Positions 26,516 to 34,901 of a DNA stretch of 64,000 nt are shown piece after piece. Position numbers and translations under genes: made by a program. Each line of letters opens with the position of its first letter. The first letter of the stretch is position 1. Origin of the DNA: Desulfamplus sp964425195. Lineage in GTDB: Bacteria > Desulfobacterota > Desulfobacteria > Desulfobacterales > Desulfobacteraceae. The DNA is taken from NCBI GenBank assembly GCA_964425195.1, contig CAYRLG010000022.1:1-64000 (forward strand). The letters run 5' to 3'. The notes under the pieces were generated by a model. It was not told where the DNA came from and made no database searches. It saw only the letters and a program-made list of their open reading frames with translations.

Positions 26516-27074
26516 TAGCTGCTGTATGAAGAGCCATATTATGTCCAGACTCTGAGTTTAAGACCTCACTATTTATTGATTCTTCTGATCTCTCAAAATA
26601 GTGCTCTTCTAAAGTCTGATTATTTAATGTCCCAAGTTTTTTTAAAGCATCAATAAAGTCATCAACACTGCTAAACTCTCTGTAAACAGAAGCAAACCTT
26701 ACGTAAGCTACATCATCTAACCTGTGAAGATGCTCCATAATTTTCTCACCTACAACTTTAGAAGATATCTCTTTGTCGTTGAGGTCACGCAGTTCACGCT
26801 CAATATTATCAACCAAATCTTCAATTTGAACCATACTGATGGCACGTTTTTCACACGCTTTTTTTATACCGGCTAAAATCTTAGCACGAATAAACTCTTC
26901 TCTACGTCCATCTTTTTTAACAATCATAACAGGGAGGTCTTCTACTGTCTCAAAGGTTGTAAATCTGCGAGAGCACTCTTGGCACTCTCTGCGTCTTCTA
27001 ATCTCTGTTTCAGTCCGGCTTAAACGGGAATCAATGACCCGGTTATTTAACTTACCACAAAAGGGACATTTCAT
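26484..27074 (-). CDS. nrdR: Transcriptional repressor NrdR
   Basis: Nucleotide-sensing repressor of ribonucleotide reductase genes. It has an N-terminal zinc ribbon (C3, C6, C31, C34) followed by an ATP-cone domain (about 49-139) beginning MIVKKDGRREEF. The family is usually about 150 aa. This protein has about 45 extra C-terminal residues rich in Glu, Ser and Asn that overlap the start of ribD. No NrdR box was identified in the window. Confidence 0.95.
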   Translation of the reverse strand: MKCPFCGKLNNRVIDSRLSRTETEIRRRRECQECSRRFTTFETVEDLPVMIVKKDGRREEFIRAKILAGIKKACEKRAISMVQIEDLVDNIERELRDLNDKEISSKVVGEKIMEHLHRLDDVAYVRFASVYREFSSVDDFIDALKKLGTLNNQTLEEHYFERSEESINSEVLNSESGHNMALHTAANEQPTSEHNG

Positions 27075-27173
27075 AACAGACCTCGTCAGTTAATAAGCGT
27101 AATTTAATCATAGCCGTAAAATTAGCCTAAGAAGATTTATAAATGATAAATCAACAGTAAAACAAAAGGTTTA

Positions 27174-27647
27174 CTATAATTTGAAGGGAATAAGCTCAAC
27201 ACCCGCCTCTTCCATCATTTTTGTAGAAATTGGGTCATTATACTTATTTCTAAAATGAACAGATATAATACCTGCATTAATTAGCATTTTTGTACAAATA
27301 GAACAGGGTTGATCGGTACAATACAAAGTTGAACCATTAACAGATATTCCATGATAAGCAGCTTGAATAATAGCATTTTGCTCCGCATGAACTCCACGAC
27401 AAAGCTCATGTTTCTCTCCAGATGGAATTTTCATCTGATCACGCAAACAGCCACTCTCAGTACAATGAGCAACATTTGATGGAGCACCGTTATAACCACT
27501 ACAAAGAATTCTTCTATCCTTTACAAGGATTGCACCTACTTTACGGCGAATACAGGTTGAACGAGTTGCAACTAAATCCGCTATACCCATAAAGTATGCT
27601 GTCCATGATGGGCGTTCAACTAATATTTTATCTGCATCCATATCCAT
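27174..27647 (-). CDS. Deoxycytidylate (dCMP) deaminase family protein
   Basis: Zinc-dependent deaminase making dUMP for thymidylate synthesis. Zinc and catalytic motifs are H87-A-E89 and C115-S-I-C118, with the NGAPSNVAHC substrate segment typical of dCMP deaminases and ComEB. The frame opens with TTG overlapping the glyA stop; the ATG at 27647 gives 157 aa and starts closer to the conserved region. It is coupled to glyA and followed by nrdR, so the neighbourhood concerns nucleotide and one-carbon supply. Confidence 0.93.
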   Translation of the reverse strand: MDMDADKILVERPSWTAYFMGIADLVATRSTCIRRKVGAILVKDRRILCSGYNGAPSNVAHCTESGCLRDQMKIPSGEKHELCRGVHAEQNAIIQAAYHGISVNGSTLYCTDQPCSICTKMLINAGIISVHFRNKYNDPISTKMMEEAGVELIPFKL

Positions 27648-27652
27648 TAAAA

Positions 27653-28897
27653 TCAATCCATACCGCCGCCATAAAGAGGGAACGCCTTACAAAGAGCCAT
27701 TACACGCTCCTTTACAGATACAGGCTCGCTTTTTTTATCAAGAACATCGCATATACATGCAGCAACTTCTTGCATCTCATTAGTTCCCATGCCACGAGAT
27801 GTTAGAAGTGGAGTTCCAATACGTATTCCGCTTGTTACTAAAGGACCAAGCGGATCGTTAGGAACGCTATTTTTGTTAACAGTTATACCGGCAAGTCCAA
27901 GCATGCCTTCGGCATCTTTGCCTGAAATCCTTTTATTGGAGAGATTAACCAACATAAGATGGTTATCTGTCCCGCCAGATACAAGGCAAAGACCTTTTTG
28001 CATAAGAGCGGACGCAAGAGCTGCTGCATTCTCAACAACTTTTTGCTGATATACTTTAAATGATGGTTCAAGAGCCTCTTTAAAGGCAACTGCTTTAGCT
28101 GCAATAACGTGCATAAGAGGACCGCCTTGAATACCCGGAAATATCTGACTTCTTATTTTTGCTTCATATTCCTTCTTGGATAGAATTATTCCACCTCTGG
28201 GACCTCTTAGAGTTTTGTGAGTTGTAGAGGTAACAATATCTGCCAAAGGAATAGGAGATGGATGCACTCCACCAGCTACAAGACCAGCAATATGAGCCAT
28301 ATCTACCATAAAAAGCGCCCCATATCTTTTTGCAATTTCAGAAAAACCCTTAAAGTTCAGTTCTCGGGGATAGGCACTTGCACCAGCAAGAATAAGTTTT
28401 GGTCTGTGTGTTTTGGTAAGAGATTCAACTTCATTAAGGTCAATCATCTCAGTTGTCTTAGAAAGACCGTAATGAACAAAATTAAAGAGTCGTCCTGAAA
28501 AGCTGACATTACTTCCGTGTGTAAGATGACCGCCATGAGATAGATTCATTCCAAGAACTGTATCACCAGGGTCAAGAACAGCAAAATATGCTGCCATGTT
28601 AGCACCAGAACCAGAATGAGGCTGAACATTAGCATAATCAGCACTAAAAAGTAATTTTAACCTTTCAATGGCAAGCTGTTCAACCCTATCAACATGAATA
28701 CAGCCGCCATAATACCGTTTTGAAGGATATCCCTCTGCATATTTATTAGTAAGAACAGAACCCTGAGCCTCCATAACTGCTCGACTGGCAATATTTTCAG
28801 ATGCTATCAACTCAAGTCCATTATCCTGTCTAAACTCTTCGTCTCTGATAATCCCTGCAATCTCAGGATCAACTTTTTCAATGTTGCTTATACTCAA
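27653..28897 (-). CDS. glyA: Serine hydroxymethyltransferase
   Basis: PLP enzyme that converts serine and tetrahydrofolate to glycine and methylene-tetrahydrofolate. The PLP lysine is K228 in TSTTHKTLRGPRGG, and IASENIASRAV (31-41) and YAEGYPSKRYYGG (53-65) are diagnostic. The 414-aa length is normal. It lies 13 bases after rpiB. The rpiB-glyA-dCMP deaminase-nrdR-rib order is conserved in many Deltaproteobacteria. Confidence 0.98.
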   Translation of the reverse strand: MSISNIEKVDPEIAGIIRDEEFRQDNGLELIASENIASRAVMEAQGSVLTNKYAEGYPSKRYYGGCIHVDRVEQLAIERLKLLFSADYANVQPHSGSGANMAAYFAVLDPGDTVLGMNLSHGGHLTHGSNVSFSGRLFNFVHYGLSKTTEMIDLNEVESLTKTHRPKLILAGASAYPRELNFKGFSEIAKRYGALFMVDMAHIAGLVAGGVHPSPIPLADIVTSTTHKTLRGPRGGIILSKKEYEAKIRSQIFPGIQGGPLMHVIAAKAVAFKEALEPSFKVYQQKVVENAAALASALMQKGLCLVSGGTDNHLMLVNLSNKRISGKDAEGMLGLAGITVNKNSVPNDPLGPLVTSGIRIGTPLLTSRGMGTNEMQEVAACICDVLDKKSEPVSVKERVMALCKAFPLYGGGMD

Positions 28898-28910
28898 ACC
28901 AAAACTCCTG

Positions 28911-29366
28911 TTACTTTATAATTGTTTCAATTGACTGAAGTCTCTCAAGATGCCTACCACCTTCAAAAGGGGTATTAAGCCATGTTTTAACCAACTCAAA
29001 GGCAAGCACATCGCCAATAAGTCTTCCTCCAAGTACAAGAATATTGGAGTCATTATGCTTGCGACTCATTCTTGCAGAGAGTAAATCATTGCAAAGAGTA
29101 GCTCTTACTAATGGAAACCTATTGGCAGCGATAGACATTCCAATACCAGTTCCACAAAGAAGTATTCCTCTTGCAAACTCTCCTCTTGAAACTGCACCAG
29201 CAACTTTCTTGGCATAATCGACATAGTTCGTTGATAGCTCATTAAATGCACCCGCATCTTCAACATCAATGCCAAGAGATTCAATAAAAACTCGCACCTT
29301 CTCTTTAAGCTGAAATGCTGCATGGTCACTGCCAATAATAATCGGTTGATTCATCTTTATATCCAT
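28911..29366 (-). CDS. rpiB: Ribose-5-phosphate isomerase B
   Basis: Interconverts ribulose-5-phosphate and ribose-5-phosphate. The 151-aa RpiB/LacAB-fold protein shows GSDHAAFQLKE (about 12-22), the CGTGIGMSIAANR active-site loop with the catalytic cysteine, and a C-terminal helix with LVKTWLNTPFEGGRH. It starts 9 bases after acpP with an AAGG ribosome site. Confidence 0.96.
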   Translation of the reverse strand: MDIKMNQPIIIGSDHAAFQLKEKVRVFIESLGIDVEDAGAFNELSTNYVDYAKKVAGAVSRGEFARGILLCGTGIGMSIAANRFPLVRATLCNDLLSARMSRKHNDSNILVLGGRLIGDVLAFELVKTWLNTPFEGGRHLERLQSIETIIK

Positions 29367-29375
29367 ACAAGTACC

Positions 29376-29609
29376 TTACGATCTTGACTTTATGTAATCA
29401 ATGACATCTTGAACAGTTTTGAGCTTCTCAGAATCATCTTCATCCATATCTATCTCAAATTGCTCTTCCATTGTCATCATAAGTTCAACAAGTGCTAAAG
29501 AGTCTGCACCAAGATCATCTACAAGGGAGGCTTCAGGAAGTACATCTTCAATATCGACCCTTGAAAGTTTTTCTGCTATTATCTTTCTTACCTTAGTTTC
29601 AATAGTCAT
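29376..29609 (-). CDS. acpP: Acyl carrier protein
   Basis: Small acidic carrier of fatty acyl intermediates. The phosphopantetheine attachment site is S37 in DDLGADSLALVELM. The 77-aa length is standard. fabF, which usually follows acpP, is missing; rpiB comes next. The gap to rpmF holds a 110-nt palindromic element instead of the plsX, fabH, fabD and fabG genes often found there. Confidence 0.97.
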   Translation of the reverse strand: MTIETKVRKIIAEKLSRVDIEDVLPEASLVDDLGADSLALVELMMTMEEQFEIDMDEDDSEKLKTVQDVIDYIKSRS

Positions 29610-29630
29610 AAATTAAAAATTCTCTATAAT

Positions 29631-29740
29631 GCAGAGTAAACCACTTAACAGTAACCCAAGTATTGGGTAAGCTGAATATGGTAAGCCAACGCCAACATAA
29701 ACAAAACATGCTCCTGAGAACTGTTAAATGGTTACTCTGC
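29631..29740 (-). other. 110-nt element closed by a 21-bp stem between rpmF and acpP
   Basis: The ends are complementary. On the minus strand, nine pairs (GCAGAGTAA with TTACTCTGC) are followed, after a single bulged T, by twelve more pairs (CCATTTAACAGT with ACTGTTAAGTGG, one T-G). Inside lies a second hairpin, ACCCAA-TAC-TTGGGT. The element ends 21 bases before the acpP ATG. It could be a structured leader that controls acpP, a processing site, or a small non-coding mobile element of the MITE type. No riboswitch or RNA class that I know fits. Confidence 0.6.
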
Positions 29741-29763
29741 TTGAAAAGTTTGTCTTTAAAAGT

Positions 29764-29952
29764 TTATTCTTCTTCAACATTCTGCCGAATTATATTTCTT
29801 CCACGATAGACACCACATGCAGGACATGCTGCATGTGGTAATTTTGCCTCTTTACATTCTGGACATGTTGTATATGTTGGCATAGCAACCTTCTGGTGAG
29901 TCCTTCTTTTTCTACCTCTACTTTTTGAAACCTTTTTTTTAGGTACAGCCAT
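29764..29952 (-). CDS. rpmF: 50S ribosomal protein L32
   Basis: Small basic ribosomal protein, 62 aa, beginning MAVPKKKVSKSRGRKRR. It is the zinc-binding form with C30, C33, C43 and C46. A typical GAGAAG-type ribosome site precedes the ATG and a good promoter lies about 70 bases upstream. It heads the acpP-rpiB-glyA gene run. Confidence 0.98.
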   Translation of the reverse strand: MAVPKKKVSKSRGRKRRTHQKVAMPTYTTCPECKEAKLPHAACPACGVYRGRNIIRQNVEEE

Positions 29953-30022
29953 TTCTCTTCTCCTAACTATCTAATTTATTTTACAATAATTAACTAAGGG
30001 TATTCTACCAAATAAACATAAA

Positions 30023-30051
30023 TTTCTAATTTAATTAAAAAGAATTGTCAA
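30023..30051 (-). promoter_or_regulatory. Sigma-70 promoter of the rpmF-acpP operon
   Basis: On the minus strand a perfect -35 TTGACA (30051-30046), a 17-base spacer and TAGAAA (30028-30023) give a start near 30016 and a leader of about 64 bases before rpmF. Confidence 0.65.
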
Positions 30052-30263
30052 GTTAATTATCAACTCCTTAAACTTAGAATCGCTGCTTAAGTGCTATTTA
30101 TATTGACATTATTTTTTGTTTGTAAAAAGCCTTTTGTAAATTGTGTTTAATTTATTAAATATAACTGTAGGTACTTACATCGGTTAATATATACTTTTTA
30201 TTATAAATCTATTTTGTACCACAAAAACATCAAAGAGACTTTCTATAGGAGAAGGAGCTTAAA

Positions 30264-30290
30264 ATGCTCACTATTAAGGATGTTTCATAA
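30264..30290 (+). other. Eight-codon reading frame with a strong ribosome site
   Basis: GGAGAAGGAG lies 4 bases before an ATG that opens MLTIKDVS and then meets TAA. MLTIKDVS resembles the usual N-terminus of ABC transporter ATPases, so it could be the stub of a lost gene. No ABC signature follows in any frame. It lies upstream of the rsgA promoter, in a 640-base gap that otherwise shows only promoters and a 35-codon frame. Confidence 0.3.
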
Positions 30291-30359
30291 AATTATTGTA
30301 AAAATATTTTTCAATTAAACCCTTACATTCCTTACATTAAAAAACCGTTCAAAAATCAA

Positions 30360-30388
30360 TTGACACATAATTTTTTAAAATATATAAA
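30360..30388 (+). promoter_or_regulatory. Sigma-70 promoter upstream of rsgA
   Basis: A perfect -35 TTGACA (30360-30365), a 17-base spacer and TATAAA (30383-30388) form the best promoter match in the window. The start would be near 30395, before the 35-codon frame and rsgA. Confidence 0.75.
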
Positions 30389-30468
30389 TTGTAATTCAAT
30401 AAAGCATCTTTAATATCAACAAGATATTCCATAAATTGGTTTCGATTTACCATAAAAGGGAGTTCTAC

Positions 30469-30576
30469 ATGGGAGACACAAGCAACGATTCTATAGATTT
30501 AAAGAGAGATGAGTGTCAAGAAAATACTCTTTCCAAATTTTGCATTGATCACGCATCATTAGAAAAACAAAGGTGA
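30469..30576 (+). CDS. Small hypothetical protein, 35 aa, upstream of rsgA
   Basis: A 35-codon frame starting MGDTSNDSID, preceded by AAGGGAG six bases before the ATG and by a consensus promoter 80 bases upstream. It ends 15 bases before the rsgA ATG. The peptide is polar, with two cysteines and no hydrophobic segment. It may be a leader peptide, a free small protein or chance. I do not recognise any family. Confidence 0.4.
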   Translation: MGDTSNDSIDLKRDECQENTLSKFCIDHASLEKQR

Positions 30577-30591
30577 ATATAATAACATATC

Positions 30592-31671
30592 ATGAATTTA
30601 AAAAAATTAGGTTTTAACAAATGGTTTTCAGATAGAGCAGATTCTTCAAAATTAGCCGATTATCAAATATCCAGGGTTACTGCTGTGAACAAAGACAGTT
30701 TTTTGATAAGAAACAACGAAAAAGATGTTTTTGCTGAGTTAACTGGAAAGCTCCTTTTCAATGCAGATTCTCCCACAGACTTTCCGACAGTTGGAGACTG
30801 GGTATATGCTCAATTTTATGATAATGAGTCATTTGCGGTTATTAATGGAATAATTCCAAGAAAATCTATTCTAAAGAGGAAAACAGCAGGCAAAAAAACA
30901 GAATACCAGCTAATTGCTGCAAATATTGACACTGCTTTTATTATTCAATCATTTGGTTCTGATTATAATCTGAGAAGATTGGAAAGATACCTTGTTATGG
31001 TTAATGAAGGTAATATTGAACCTGTTGTACTTCTCAGCAAAAGCGATCTTTCAACTAAGCATGAAAGAGACAGAAATATTGCTAACATTAAGACATTAAT
31101 GCCAGATATTAAGATTGTTGAATTCAGCAATATAGATCATTATGGAATAGACATAATCAAAGATATGCTTATTCCAGAAAAAACTTTCTGTCTTCTCGGG
31201 TCGTCCGGAGTAGGCAAAACAACCTTGTTAAACAACCTCACTGATGATTATCTGTTTGAAACAAATGAGATCAGAGAAAAAGACGGTAAGGGAAAACATA
31301 CTACTACACGGAGGCAGTTGATTATACTGGAAAATAATGCAATGGTAATTGATACCCCAGGTATGCGGGAACTTGGAAATATCGCAGTTTCAACGGGAAT
31401 TAATGAGACATTTAATGAAATATATGAGTTATCAAGACAATGCTTCTATAGAAACTGTTCTCATACAGATGAAAACGGATGTGCAATATTGCAGGCTTTA
31501 AAAGATGGCGTAATTGTGGAAGAGCGTTACCGTAATTTTATCAAGATGAATAAAGAGGCAGATTACAATGAAATGTCTTATTTTGAAAAAAGAAAAAAAG
31601 ATAAAAACTTTGGGAAACTATGCAAGTCAGTAATTAAAAACAAAAATATGCCTAACCTAAAATTTCATTAA
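30592..31671 (+). CDS. rsgA: Ribosome small-subunit biogenesis GTPase RsgA
   Basis: Circularly permuted GTPase that tests maturation of the 30S subunit. An N-terminal OB-fold (about 25-95) is followed by G4 LSKSD (148-152), then the G1 P-loop GSSGVGKT (203-210) and G3 DTPGMRE (254-260). The C-terminal zinc site is C284, C289, H291 and C297. The 359-aa length is normal for the longer branch of the family. It is the first main gene behind a consensus promoter, and gltX follows on the same strand. Confidence 0.93.
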   Translation: MNLKKLGFNKWFSDRADSSKLADYQISRVTAVNKDSFLIRNNEKDVFAELTGKLLFNADSPTDFPTVGDWVYAQFYDNESFAVINGIIPRKSILKRKTAGKKTEYQLIAANIDTAFIIQSFGSDYNLRRLERYLVMVNEGNIEPVVLLSKSDLSTKHERDRNIANIKTLMPDIKIVEFSNIDHYGIDIIKDMLIPEKTFCLLGSSGVGKTTLLNNLTDDYLFETNEIREKDGKGKHTTTRRQLIILENNAMVIDTPGMRELGNIAVSTGINETFNEIYELSRQCFYRNCSHTDENGCAILQALKDGVIVEERYRNFIKMNKEADYNEMSYFEKRKKDKNFGKLCKSVIKNKNMPNLKFH

Positions 31672-31779
31672 ACTCAAGGAATATCCCCTCCACATACTTG
31701 CCCAAAGCTATCTACTGTGATAAGTACAGCCACTTTATTTCAACCTGATACTATTAAAAAATATAACAATGGAGAAAAT

Positions 31780-33243
31780 ATGGATACTATTATCACCCGA
31801 TTCCCTCCAAGCCCTACCGGATATCTGCACATTGGAGGGGCAAGGACAGCTCTTTTCAACTGGCTCTATGCGAGACAAACTAATGGGAAGTTTGTTTTAA
31901 GAATTGAGGATACTGATGAAGCCCGTTCTACAAAAGAGTCTGTTGATGCGATATTTGAGTCCCTTGAGTGGCTCGGTATTGACTGGGATGAGGGTCCCTA
32001 CTTTCAGACTCAACGGTATGATATATACAAAGAGTATATCCAAAAACTTGTTGCATCAGGTCATGCTTACTACTGCGACTGCTCTCCTGAAGAGGTGGAA
32101 GCAATGAGAGAAGAGGCAAGAGCCACCGGAAAAAAACCTATGTATAATGGCAAATGCAGAGATATGAACAAAGAGGGTAAACCGGGAATGGTGGTTCGTA
32201 TAAAAGCCCCTAAAATTGGTTCAACAGTTGTTGATGATGTTGTAAAAGGAAGCACAGCTTTTCCCAACAGTGAAATTGATGATTTTATTATTCAAAGAAG
32301 TGATGGAAGCCCTATGTATAACCTTGCTGTGGTGATTGATGACATAACCATGAACATAAACACCATCATCAGAGGAGATGACCATCTTGTGAATACCCCT
32401 AAGCAGATTATAATATACAATGCACTTGATGCACCTTTGCCTCTTTTTGCCCATGTACCAATGGTTCTTGGTTCTGATAAAGCAAGGTTGAGTAAACGTC
32501 ACGGTGCAATGTCTGTTAGTGAATACAAGGATATGGGTTTTTTGCCTGATGCAATGCTCAACTATCTTGTGAGGCTTGGTTGGTCTCATGGGGATCAGGA
32601 GTTTTTTACAAGAGATGATCTAATTGAAAAATTCTCCTTAGAACATATTGGACGCTCCCCATCTATGTTTGATATGGATAAACTCACAGCGTTAAATGGT
32701 AAACATATACAGAGTAAATCTCCATCAGAGCTTGCTCCTATTTTGTTGTATTACCTTGAAAAAATTGGAATTACACCTCAAGTTGCTGTAGATAATAGAG
32801 AACTAAATCTTAAAGCTGATTCAAATATTAATAGTGGCTTCAATTTAGAAAAGATCATTGAAACCCTTCAACCAAGAAGTAAAACAATGGTTGATATGGT
32901 AGAAGCATCAAGATTCTATTTTCAAGATACAATTGAATTTGATGATAGTGCAGCAAAAAAATTTCTTAAACCTGATATTGTTGAGACTCTAAGAAAATCG
33001 TTACACTATATTCAAGCTATTGCCCCTGCTGATTTCTTAGAAAAAAATTTAGAAGATGCCTTTACAAAGGTGATGGAAGAGACCAATCTTAAATTTGGCA
33101 AAATTGCCCAGCCAATAAGAGTTGCATTAACCGGAACAACTGTGAGTCCCGGAATATTTGAGATGATTATTGCATTAGGTAAAACAAAAACTATTCAGCG
33201 AATTGAGCAGGCAGTAAAGTATATAGACTCTTTAAATCAGTAA
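31780..33243 (+). CDS. gltX: Glutamyl-tRNA synthetase
   Basis: Class I synthetase that charges tRNA-Glu. The HIGH motif is H17-I-G-G20, and the KMSKS-type loop is KARLSKRHG. The start at 31780 (MDTIITRFPPSPTG) has GGAG five bases upstream; an open extension of 21 codons before it has no similarity to the family. A polar Asn-rich stretch (nucleotides about 32791-32850) lengthens the anticodon-binding region. The last 7 bases overlap the converging Memo-like gene, so there is no room for a terminator between them. Confidence 0.97.
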   Translation: MDTIITRFPPSPTGYLHIGGARTALFNWLYARQTNGKFVLRIEDTDEARSTKESVDAIFESLEWLGIDWDEGPYFQTQRYDIYKEYIQKLVASGHAYYCDCSPEEVEAMREEARATGKKPMYNGKCRDMNKEGKPGMVVRIKAPKIGSTVVDDVVKGSTAFPNSEIDDFIIQRSDGSPMYNLAVVIDDITMNINTIIRGDDHLVNTPKQIIIYNALDAPLPLFAHVPMVLGSDKARLSKRHGAMSVSEYKDMGFLPDAMLNYLVRLGWSHGDQEFFTRDDLIEKFSLEHIGRSPSMFDMDKLTALNGKHIQSKSPSELAPILLYYLEKIGITPQVAVDNRELNLKADSNINSGFNLEKIIETLQPRSKTMVDMVEASRFYFQDTIEFDDSAAKKFLKPDIVETLRKSLHYIQAIAPADFLEKNLEDAFTKVMEETNLKFGKIAQPIRVALTGTTVSPGIFEMIIALGKTKTIQRIEQAVKYIDSLNQ

Positions 33244-34160
33244 GAGAACAAAATCCCGGAGTACCCAACAAAACTAACTCCGGGATGTTTGTCATAACTT
33301 GTAGTATAATCAAAGGCAACACCCTTTACCGCACCCATCTTTTTTGCAGCAGCCACAGTAGCAGCCACAGCACCAGAGCAGCATAAATTGCGATTTTTAA
33401 GCCCTTCATAAATTATATCAGAACAGTTCATAGAGCATATAGCGTTAATAGCTTTGGGATCATTGTCGTTTTTCACCCAACCAAGAGCCTGTATTCCTGA
33501 ACCTGCCGGAGTAAAACCATAATTGCTTCCATAATGAGTCATATCTGTAGAACCCAAAACTACCACATTAAGCCCAAGTTGTTTTGAAGTTTCAGCAGCG
33601 ATCTTGCCCACCTTTTCCGCTATACCTGAAGGAGGTACCCCAACCGGAACAATTGCAGCGTCAGGAAAAAAATATTTAATAAATGGAAGTTGCAGTTCAA
33701 TTGTATTCTCTTCAGGAAATGAATCAGGAGAGTCTATTCGTGCATCTATTGCTGGATTTTTACCAAACTCAGTAGCAAGAGATTCATGAATTAGCAGCTC
33801 GCCAAAAGGGGTTTCCCATGCACCACTTGTCATTACACGAGGTTTATCTTTAGGGTTAAGATGCATTCCAAAGATAAATATTGCATCAATTTTTACTGGC
33901 ATTAGTCTATTTGAATGCCTCTCTTCTTCTATTCCGGCTACAGACTCTAATGTTGATCTTGCAGATAAAGCAATTGATGCAATTACACGGCAGGCAATCG
34001 AACCTGAAAAAAACCAGCCTGCATGAGGTACAACCCCACCTACAAACTGACCTTTGATAGGTCCATACTTCTCACTTAAAAACTGCTTTACATGCTCTTC
34101 GCACCTGTTAGTATTTGCAGGATACCAAGAGCCTGCAAATACTGCTTTTTTTATCTTCAT
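33237..34160 (-). CDS. MEMO1 family protein (AmmeMemoRadiSam protein B)
   Basis: Member of the Memo family, structurally related to non-haem iron class III extradiol dioxygenases. The 307-aa protein begins KKAVFAGSWYPAN, a hallmark of the family, and contains GGVVPHAGWFFSGSIA with the conserved histidine and GSTDMTHYGSNYGF. Bacterial members often sit with an AMMECR1-domain protein and a radical SAM enzyme, but neither is in this window. Here hypB and hypA lie directly upstream on the same strand. Function of the family in bacteria is not settled. A polar insertion (about 73-93) is present. Confidence 0.9.
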   Translation of the reverse strand: MKIKKAVFAGSWYPANTNRCEEHVKQFLSEKYGPIKGQFVGGVVPHAGWFFSGSIACRVIASIALSARSTLESVAGIEEERHSNRLMPVKIDAIFIFGMHLNPKDKPRVMTSGAWETPFGELLIHESLATEFGKNPAIDARIDSPDSFPEENTIELQLPFIKYFFPDAAIVPVGVPPSGIAEKVGKIAAETSKQLGLNVVVLGSTDMTHYGSNYGFTPAGSGIQALGWVKNDNDPKAINAICSMNCSDIIYEGLKNRNLCCSGAVAATVAAAKKMGAVKGVAFDYTTSYDKHPGVSFVGYSGILFSY

Positions 34161-34202
34161 AATCTCTCATCTCCAACCATAAAGCACTATTACATTGAAG
34201 TT

Positions 34203-34859
34203 TTACTTTTTAACACAAGCTGAAATCCACTCAATCCATGGAGTGAATCCCTCTTCTGTTTTTGCGGATAACTCAAATACAGGCATTCCAGGATGTACTC
34301 GTCTCATGTTATCTACAGCTTCCTTTGCATTAAAGTCTAAATATGGCAACAGATCAATCTTGTTCAAAATAGCAGCATCTGCAACCTGAAACATCAGAGG
34401 ATATTTAAGCGGCTTGTCCTCTCCTTCTGTTACGCTAAGAACAACAACTTTTGCATTTTCTCCAATATCGAACTCTGCTGGACAGACCAAATTCCCAATA
34501 TTTTCAACTATCAAAAGATCTATATTATCGAGATCAAACTCTTTTGCTGCCTTTTCAATCATATTTGCAGAGAGGTGGCAATCTCCTCCAAATTGGTCTG
34601 TATTTATCTGCACAACTTTTACACTTGAAGCCTCGAGTCTATCAGCATCATTTCTTGTGCAAATATCTCCTACAATCACACCTGTTCTGATTTTAGGCAT
34701 TATCATTCTTAATGTTTTACAAAGGGTTTCTGTTTTTCCAGAACCAGGAGAGCTCATCACATTAAGAACAAATACATTTTTATCTTTAAAATTTTTTCTA
34801 TTTTTATCAGCCTGATTCTCGTTAGCTTCAAGAACTTTTTTTTGAATATTAATCTCCAT
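34203..34859 (-). CDS. hypB: Hydrogenase nickel incorporation GTPase HypB
   Basis: GTPase that delivers nickel to the active site of NiFe hydrogenases together with HypA. The P-loop SSPGSGKT covers residues 36-43. The metal site at the GTPase dimer interface is C94-H95 plus C126. The N-terminal CxxCGC nickel site and the histidine-rich stretch found in some HypB proteins are absent; the first 26 residues are simply polar. The 218-aa length is normal for the short form. hypA follows upstream in the same direction after 42 bases. Confidence 0.95.
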   Translation of the reverse strand: MEINIQKKVLEANENQADKNRKNFKDKNVFVLNVMSSPGSGKTETLCKTLRMIMPKIRTGVIVGDICTRNDADRLEASSVKVVQINTDQFGGDCHLSANMIEKAAKEFDLDNIDLLIVENIGNLVCPAEFDIGENAKVVVLSVTEGEDKPLKYPLMFQVADAAILNKIDLLPYLDFNAKEAVDNMRRVHPGMPVFELSAKTEEGFTPWIEWISACVKK

Positions 34860-34901
34860 TTTTTATCTGTTTTCCTTATTATATCTATTTGTAAATATTA
34901 T

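Noticed and set aside
25226..27173. FMN riboswitch near the riboflavin genes
   Set aside because: The spacers before nrdR, ribD and ribE were read for the conserved FMN-element core. The gaps are too short or lack it.
30103..30130. Promoter at TTGACA 30103-30108
   Set aside because: The -35 is perfect, but no acceptable -10 lies 16-18 bases downstream.
31717..31779. N-terminal extension of gltX by 21 codons
   Set aside because: Family similarity begins exactly at the ATG at 31780, which has GGAG five bases upstream.
32221..32589. 122-codon frame opposite gltX
   Set aside because: No family features; it lies wholly within the certain gltX gene.
34414..34815. 133-codon frame opposite hypB
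   Set aside because: Its composition (Ser/Thr/Phe/Ile-rich) mirrors hypB in reverse. hypB is certain from its GTPase motifs.
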